Source: Saprospirales bacterium (GTDB lineage Bacteria; Bacteroidota; Bacteroidia; Chitinophagales; Saprospiraceae). From it: a stretch of 64,000 bases of DNA. Positions within the stretch are counted from its first letter, which is position 1; the number at the start of each line of letters is the position of its first letter. A program made the position numbers and the translations under genes. The notes below the pieces were generated by a model. That model saw only the letters and a list, made by a program, of their open reading frames with translations. It did not search any database and was not told where the DNA came from. This document shows, one piece after another, positions 58,052 to 64,000 of the stretch. Where the stretch lies: assembly GCA_007693915.1 (NCBI GenBank), contig RECS01000105.1, positions 1-64,000 on the forward strand. Reading direction: 5' to 3'.

Positions 58052-58792
58052 ATGAATATACTTGTTTGTGTTAGTAAAACGCCTGACACTACTGCAAAGG
58101 TAGATTTTATCGGTGATGCTAAAAAGTACAATGAGGAAGGGAAACAGTTCATCATGAATCCTTACGATGAATGGTATGCGTTGGTAAGAGCAATGGAGTT
58201 AAAAGAAAGCAACGGCGGTGAAGTAACTATTATCAACGTTGGTCCTGCTTCAAACGATCCCATTCTAAGAAAGGGGCTTGCTATCGGTGCGGATAAAGCT
58301 ATTCGCGTAGATGCTGAAGATACGGATGCTTTTTTTGTTGCTTCCCAAATTGCTGCTTATGCAGTTGATAACGGTTTTGATTTGATTTTTTGCGGAAAAG
58401 AAACCATCGATTACAATGGAAGTTTAGTTGGAAGCATGGTCGCTGAATTATTAAATCAACCTTTTATTTCCTATGCAAGTAAGATGGAGTATACAGATGG
58501 CACAGCAATAGTGAACAGGGACATAGAGGGAGGAATAGAGGTACTAAAACTAAAGACCCCATTTGTACTTAGTGCTGCGAAAGGACTTGCTGAGCAGAGA
58601 ATTCCCAATATGCGTGGAATCATGATGGCAAAAAGAAAACCATTGGATGTGATTCCTGCCGTTGATGCAGGTAGTGGTCTGAGTATTGAAAAATTTGAAT
58701 TACCGGCTGATAAGGGGTCTGTAAAAATGGTAGATCCGAATGATATGGATGAGTTAGTTAGGTTACTACACGAAGAGGCTAAAATTATTTAA
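58052..58792 (+). CDS. etfB: Electron transfer flavoprotein beta subunit
   Basis: ILVCVSKTPDTTAKVDF, MNPYDEWYALVRAMELKE, FCGKETIDYNGSLVGSMVAELL, RGIMMAKRKPL. Confidence 0.95.
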   Translation: MNILVCVSKTPDTTAKVDFIGDAKKYNEEGKQFIMNPYDEWYALVRAMELKESNGGEVTIINVGPASNDPILRKGLAIGADKAIRVDAEDTDAFFVASQIAAYAVDNGFDLIFCGKETIDYNGSLVGSMVAELLNQPFISYASKMEYTDGTAIVNRDIEGGIEVLKLKTPFVLSAAKGLAEQRIPNMRGIMMAKRKPLDVIPAVDAGSGLSIEKFELPADKGSVKMVDPNDMDELVRLLHEEAKII

Positions 58793-58810
58793 AAGAAAAA
58801 AAGATAAATT

Positions 58811-59770
58811 ATGATATTGGTTTTTGCAGAAACTAAAGATGGAAAACTAAAGAAAAACGCTTTTGAACTTTCTTCATTAGCATCTAAAATAGCAGCTGAG
58901 TTGTCCACTCAAGCTGTAGCAGTTGTAGTAGGTGCATGTGATCAGCCACAAGAGATCGGTAAATACGGTATTTCAAAGGTTTTTCACTATGATAACAGCA
59001 GTTTGAATGATTTTGATGATTATGCTTATCGCGATGTCATAATCGGTTTGGCTGAAGAAATTGGAGCGCACTTAATATTGCTTTCTCATACAGCCATAGG
59101 GAAAGCCCTTTGTGGTCGACTTTCTGTTAGATACAAGGCAGATTGCATCAGTGCAATAAACGGACTTAGCGTTGAAAGTGGGCAAATTAAGTACATCAAG
59201 CCGGTTTTCAGTGGTAAAGCTTTTGCCCATTATTCATCCTCGGCTGAGCGGGTAGTAGCATCTCTTATTCCGAATTCTGTTTCATTTAGTGCTGGCGAGG
59301 GTAATGCAGAAGTGGAGAACAGATCAGATGCTGTTGAGCGTTCAGCTGTTGAAATTATCAAACGAGATGTGATAAGTGGTACGGTTCCATTACCTGAAGC
59401 AGAATTAGTGGTATCTGCGGGAAGGGGCATGAAAGGTCCTGAAAATTGGGGAATTGTTGATGAACTAGCGGATATATTGGGTGCGACAACAGCTTGTAGC
59501 CGCCCCGTATCTGATACCGGGTGGAGGCCTCATCACGAGCACGTAGGACAAACCGGTATTGCGATCAGACCTAATTTGTACATTGCTATAGGTATCAGTG
59601 GTGCTATACAGCATTTAGCAGGGGTCAATAATTCGAAGGTGATTGTCGTTATTAATAAGGACGCAGAAGCTCCTTTCTTCAAAGCTGCGGATTATGGAGT
59701 TTGTGGAGATTTGTTCGAAGTGGTTCCAAAATTAACTGAAGCCTTTAAACGTTTCAAAGCTGAGAATTGA
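58811..59770 (+). CDS. etfA: Electron transfer flavoprotein alpha subunit
   Basis: VVSAGRGMKGPENWGIVDELADILGATTACSRPVSDTGWRPHHEHVGQTGIAIRPNLYIAIGISGAIQHLAG. Confidence 0.96.
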   Translation: MILVFAETKDGKLKKNAFELSSLASKIAAELSTQAVAVVVGACDQPQEIGKYGISKVFHYDNSSLNDFDDYAYRDVIIGLAEEIGAHLILLSHTAIGKALCGRLSVRYKADCISAINGLSVESGQIKYIKPVFSGKAFAHYSSSAERVVASLIPNSVSFSAGEGNAEVENRSDAVERSAVEIIKRDVISGTVPLPEAELVVSAGRGMKGPENWGIVDELADILGATTACSRPVSDTGWRPHHEHVGQTGIAIRPNLYIAIGISGAIQHLAGVNNSKVIVVINKDAEAPFFKAADYGVCGDLFEVVPKLTEAFKRFKAEN

Positions 59771-59797
59771 TTGCCTAAGGGCTGAAAAAGAAACTTT

Positions 59798-60400
59798 ATG
59801 AGTAAAATTGAATTGGAGATAGTTGCATTGTCACATAGCTTGAGTCAGTCTCATAACTATGCTGTAGTACTGGGAGAGAGGGACGGGAATCGCAGATTGC
59901 CAATTGTGATTGGTTCTTTTGAAGCTCAGGCAATAGCTGTAGCGATGGAGCGAATGACGCCCAATCGACCACTTACTCATGATTTATTTAAAAATACCCT
60001 TGATACATTTGATATTGTGCTGAAGGAGGTTATCATCAATAAGTTGTATGACGGAATATTTTATGCCAGATTAGTTTGCGATAAAAAAGGTGAGATTTAT
60101 GAAATCGATGCCCGTACCTCCGACTCTTTGGCTATGGCGGTAAGATACAATTGTCCGATCTACACCTATGATTTTATTCTTGATGCCGCTGGTATTTCTT
60201 ATGATGAAGCACAAGGAGATGAAACAGAACAGGATGCTGGTTTTCAACCCAAATCAGGAAAGTCCAAGCCTTCTAATATGGCAGCTATGTCAACTCAGCG
60301 TTTAAAGGAAGTTCTTGATCAGTCCTTGAAAGAAGAAGATTACGAAAAGGCGGCAGAAATACGTGATGAGTTGAATAAAAGGAAGTCGGCAGGTTCTTAA
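59798..60400 (+). CDS. Bifunctional nuclease (BFN/DUF151) domain protein with C-terminal UVR motif
   Basis: NYAVVLGERDGNRRLPIVIGSFEAQAIAVAMERMTPNRPLTHDLFKN...DARTSDSLAMAVRYNCPIYT; STQRLKEVLDQSLKEEDYEKAAEIRDELNK. Confidence 0.93.
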   Translation: MSKIELEIVALSHSLSQSHNYAVVLGERDGNRRLPIVIGSFEAQAIAVAMERMTPNRPLTHDLFKNTLDTFDIVLKEVIINKLYDGIFYARLVCDKKGEIYEIDARTSDSLAMAVRYNCPIYTYDFILDAAGISYDEAQGDETEQDAGFQPKSGKSKPSNMAAMSTQRLKEVLDQSLKEEDYEKAAEIRDELNKRKSAGS

Positions 60401-60420
60401 ATAAAGTCTCCTAATTTTTG

Positions 60421-60598
60421 ACCTGGATTATTCATCAGATTTCGCTACGAAAAGCAAAAATGTCAATAAAATTGGGAAGCGCAGAAGTTTTTTATCTGAA
60501 GGAATTGTAGCCCAATTTTGAGGATAACAAATTTCGAGCATTTTCAAGTATAGCCGACATTTTGTCTTTGCAGTAGAAATTTTATGAATAAATTAGGT
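60421..60598 (+). repeat. MITE-like intergenic element, copy B (inverse orientation to copy A)
   Basis: ACCTGGATTATTCAT...ATGAATAAATTAGGT ends; shares GAAGGAATTGTAGCCCAATTTTGAGGATA with the reverse complement of copy A. Confidence 0.85.
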
Positions 60599-60735
60599 AA
60601 AGAACCTAATTTAGTTGATTGTTCAGCAGAGTGCATTGAATATTTAACGGGTTTAGTTAGCACAACAGTTCAAGACCATTGCTAAAAAATTTTATCCCGA
60701 CAGTTGATTTGGAGAAAGATTTAAAAGGGTAATGA

Positions 60736-61233
60736 TTACTTTAAAATCTCTCTTATCTTCTCCTCTAATTCATATTCATCTCCAGGGACATATCCGGTAT
60801 GCGAATAAACAATATTTCCTTTTTGATCAATTAAAAAGCTTTGTGGTATGGTTTGAAAATTCAGCGCATTTTTAAGGTCCTGATTGGTATCGGTATAGAT
60901 AATAAATGGCCACCCGTTTTGTTGTACCATAGGTCTGACCCTTGATACAGCTCGTGAATCATCAATAGAAATGGCTACTATCTCAAGATCAAATTCCTCC
61001 TTCCAGTCCTCGTAAATATCAGTCAGTGCATCGAGTTCTCTCCGGCATGGTACACACCAGGTAGCCCAGAAAGTCATAAAAGTTATCTTGCCGTTTTCGG
61101 CGTGTTCAGTGATGTTTACAGATTGACCTTCAAGGGTTCTGACCTGTATTTCCGGCAATGTTCTTTGCCCGAATAATAATGAAGTGGAGAGCAATAAGAA
61201 AAAGATAATCAAAGAAGAATAAAGAAGTTTCAT
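60736..61233 (-). CDS. TlpA-family thioredoxin-like protein (secreted)
   Basis: Signal peptide; ITFMTFWATWCVPCRRELDALTDIYEDW; IPQSFLIDQKGNIVYSHTGY. Confidence 0.92.
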   Translation of the reverse strand: MKLLYSSLIIFFLLLSTSLLFGQRTLPEIQVRTLEGQSVNITEHAENGKITFMTFWATWCVPCRRELDALTDIYEDWKEEFDLEIVAISIDDSRAVSRVRPMVQQNGWPFIIYTDTNQDLKNALNFQTIPQSFLIDQKGNIVYSHTGYVPGDEYELEEKIREILK

Positions 61234-61380
61234 CGATACAATTTTTATTTAAAAATTTAAAAACGTAAAGCTAAATAACTTACTAGACTTAATCTTTATT
61301 TTAAAAAAACTTTTCCTGACATTAATATACAAAGGTCATTTTTTTATCTTCACCCTTTGAAATAATTAAAGTTACTGTAG

Positions 61381-63021
61381 ATGAAAAGTCTGAAAATTTT
61401 ATTTTTAATTCTTTTTAGTAGTTTTTCTGTAATCCAAATAACTGATGCTCAGTCTGATGGAGGTCGCCTTTTTGGTAATCTTGAAATGAATGCCAATTTT
61501 TATATGAGGGATTCAGCGATTGGTGCTGATAATACTCCTCAGTATGACAATCAACTTTTTGGGGTAGATGCGTGGCTTACATTAAATTACTCTAATTGGG
61601 GCTTCGATTTTGGATTGCGATTTGATATGTTTCACAATTCAGCATTGCTCAATCCTACCGGCTCTTATAATGACCAAGGTATAGGTAGGTGGTATATTCA
61701 CAGGAGAATTGACGATTTAAGCATTACTGCGGGCTATATCTATGATCAGATTGGATCCGGAGTGATATTCAGAGCTTATGAAGAGCGACCTTTGCTAATT
61801 GATAACGCACTATTTGGTGTGCGCCTAGCTTATAATTTAACACCAGATTGGACAGTAAGGGCTTTTACCGGTCGACAAAAAAGGCAATTTGATACTTATG
61901 GATCTGTGATCCGAGGATTAGCCATAGATGGTTTTTATCAAACAAGTAGTGAGCGTCCCATATCTTTTGCTCCCGGATTTGGTGTAGTCGCGCGAACACT
62001 GGATAACAATACAGTGGACAGATTGGTAAATACACTTCGATTTTACACACCAATGGATAGGGAAGGAATTGATATTACGTACAATACTTATGCATTTAGT
62101 TTGTATAACATGCTTACTGCAGGCCCTATTAGTTGGTATGTGGAAGCAGCATACAAAACCCCTGAATTAATATTTGATCCGTTTGCTTTGAGGGAAGATG
62201 GATTAGGCGGTATGACGCAAGGAAAACTGGTACAGGAGTCTGGAACCGTATTTTACTCGACTCTATCTTACTCTGCTTCAGGTTGGGGCATAACATTGGA
62301 AGGAAAACGAACTGAATATTTCTCTTTCAGGACGGATCCTCAATTAGAGTTAAATTTTGGTCAGATCAATTTTTTACCTCCAATGAGTCGTCAAAATACA
62401 TATCGTTTGACTACTCGTTATGTTCCTGCAACTCAGGAATTAGGCGAATTGGCTTTGCAGGCTGATGTTCGATATTCACCAAATAGGACATGGGGTTTTG
62501 TTGGGAATTTTGCTAACATTACCGACCTGGATGGCAATGATCTTTACCGGGAGTACTTATTGGAAGTAAGGTATCGATATCAGAGGAAATGGACTTTAAC
62601 AGGTGGCGTTCAAAGGCAGGAATACAATCAGGATCGCTTTGAAGGGAAACCACAGGCTCCTATTGTAGAAACATTGACCCCTTTTGTTGAATTCCTATAC
62701 AGAATTGATAGAAGACGTTCTTTAAAGTTAGAAGCACAATATATGGATACTCAACAGGACTTCGGTAGTTGGTTGTTTCTTGGTGCTGAATATAGCATAG
62801 CTCCACGTTGGATATTTTCCGGATCCCTCATGTACAATTCTGATCCTGTATTAACTGATGAAATTTTATACCCAACGTTATCGGTGGTTTATAATACAGG
62901 AGCAAATAGATTTTCGCTTAGTTACGTTAAGCAAGTTGAAGGTGTTGTTTGTACTGGAGGTATTTGCCGGTTAGAGCCTGCCTTTAGCGGGGTTAAATTC
63001 ACCTTAAACTCAAATTTCTAA
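61381..63021 (+). CDS. DUF6029-like outer-membrane beta-barrel protein
   Basis: Signal peptide; RLFGNLEMNANFYMRDSAIGADNTPQYDNQLFGVDAWLTLNYSNWGFDFGLRFD; long barrel repeats to a C-terminal Phe-containing strand. Confidence 0.75.
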   Translation: MKSLKILFLILFSSFSVIQITDAQSDGGRLFGNLEMNANFYMRDSAIGADNTPQYDNQLFGVDAWLTLNYSNWGFDFGLRFDMFHNSALLNPTGSYNDQGIGRWYIHRRIDDLSITAGYIYDQIGSGVIFRAYEERPLLIDNALFGVRLAYNLTPDWTVRAFTGRQKRQFDTYGSVIRGLAIDGFYQTSSERPISFAPGFGVVARTLDNNTVDRLVNTLRFYTPMDREGIDITYNTYAFSLYNMLTAGPISWYVEAAYKTPELIFDPFALREDGLGGMTQGKLVQESGTVFYSTLSYSASGWGITLEGKRTEYFSFRTDPQLELNFGQINFLPPMSRQNTYRLTTRYVPATQELGELALQADVRYSPNRTWGFVGNFANITDLDGNDLYREYLLEVRYRYQRKWTLTGGVQRQEYNQDRFEGKPQAPIVETLTPFVEFLYRIDRRRSLKLEAQYMDTQQDFGSWLFLGAEYSIAPRWIFSGSLMYNSDPVLTDEILYPTLSVVYNTGANRFSLSYVKQVEGVVCTGGICRLEPAFSGVKFTLNSNF

Positions 63022-63037
63022 AACCAAAAATTTTGAT

Positions 63038-63889
63038 ATGAAGCATTATCTTAATCTTGTTTATTTTGCTTTTTTTACCTCTGTTTTGATTCTTTTTTCT
63101 GCCTGCGATGAAAAAGAAGTACTAATTCCGGATTTCGTCCTTCCGGATTCTGATAGGGTGGTGGTCATTGAAGAGTTAACGGGTGTTAGATGTCCCAATT
63201 GTCCTGGAGGTAGCAGAGAATTGAAAAGAATACAAGAACAATTTGGTGACAATGTAGCTATTGTAGGTATCCATTCAAACATTCTTGCCAATCCATTTCC
63301 GAATAGTAAATATGACTTTAGAGCACCATTTAATGATCAAATACAGGATTATCTAGGTTTGCCAATTGGGAAACCTTCTGCATATATTAATAGACGTTTT
63401 TTTTCGAACGAAAATAACAGAGCAATTCCAACGGTGGGTAGTTGGGCAGGATACGTTGCCCAGGAACTTGAATCTTTTGCCACCCTAGAGATTGATGCAT
63501 CACATAATTTTAATCCCGAGTCAAGGGAGTTGGATATCTCCCTTATTATCAATGCTAAATCTTTACTGGAGGGCAGATATCAACTCACCGTCTATCTGAC
63601 AGAATCAGGTATAATTGATCCGCAATTAGATCAAACAGTGGGAGTCATTGAAGAATACGTACATAATTTTGTGCTCAGGGAAGTGCTCACCAATGTAACA
63701 GGTGATGTATTGCCCGATGTGCTGAATCCCGACCAACCAATAAACAGGGCGTTTAACTTTACCATCCCGGAGGAAGATGGTTGGTGGAATGTTTCCAACA
63801 TGAATGCCATTGCATTTGTCACCTCATATGATGTGGAAAATCCTGATATAAGGGAGATTATCCAGGCAGTTCAATTTAGTTTGTTGTAA
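63038..63889 (+). CDS. Omp28-related lipoprotein
   Basis: Lipobox-like ILFSACDEKE; VVIEELTGVRCPNCPGGSRELKRIQEQFGDNVAIVGIHSN. Confidence 0.88.
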   Translation: MKHYLNLVYFAFFTSVLILFSACDEKEVLIPDFVLPDSDRVVVIEELTGVRCPNCPGGSRELKRIQEQFGDNVAIVGIHSNILANPFPNSKYDFRAPFNDQIQDYLGLPIGKPSAYINRRFFSNENNRAIPTVGSWAGYVAQELESFATLEIDASHNFNPESRELDISLIINAKSLLEGRYQLTVYLTESGIIDPQLDQTVGVIEEYVHNFVLREVLTNVTGDVLPDVLNPDQPINRAFNFTIPEEDGWWNVSNMNAIAFVTSYDVENPDIREIIQAVQFSLL

Positions 63890-64000
63890 GAAATATATTG
63901 AATATTTTTATTACTACCATACTGGTTGTGTGCCTTTTTGATGTGATCGTTTTTTCATTTTGTTCCTTCTAAGTCTTCTTTGAAGGTCATTTTATTATCT

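Overview
AT-rich chromosomal window from a Bacteroidota bacterium, probably Saprospiria-like. The placement rests on T9SS gliding-motility C-terminal domains, TAnnTTTG promoters, and DUF3276, DUF3810 and DUF6029 genes. Most of the window is housekeeping or metabolic: mgtE (5'-truncated), hppA, purH, coaX, purC, topA, recG, rbfA, prmC, etfBA, trxA, a PaaZ/enoyl-CoA hydratase/2-oxoacid dehydrogenase E1 operon, and both halves of a saccharopine pathway. Two large T9SS surface proteins, several secreted proteins and a TlpA-DUF6029-Omp28 block are also present. No rRNA, tRNA, CRISPR array, prophage or intact transposon was recognised. Less ordinary items: (i) a MarR-type regulator with a Cys/His tail beside two genes that each carry a near-perfect TAGGAATCCTA palindrome upstream; (ii) a ~178-bp MITE-like element with terminal inverted repeats, in two inverted copies 16 kb apart, both between convergent genes; (iii) a three-gene operon of tiny unknown proteins, one of them (58 aa) absent from the ORF track; (iv) a GNAT/Alr/ornithine-racemase-like operon; (v) a decayed HigBA-like toxin-antitoxin pair; (vi) a fungal-FCY1-like cytosine deaminase; (vii) an MqnB-like protein that seems to have lost its catalytic motif. 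All assignments are by eye; no searches were run.
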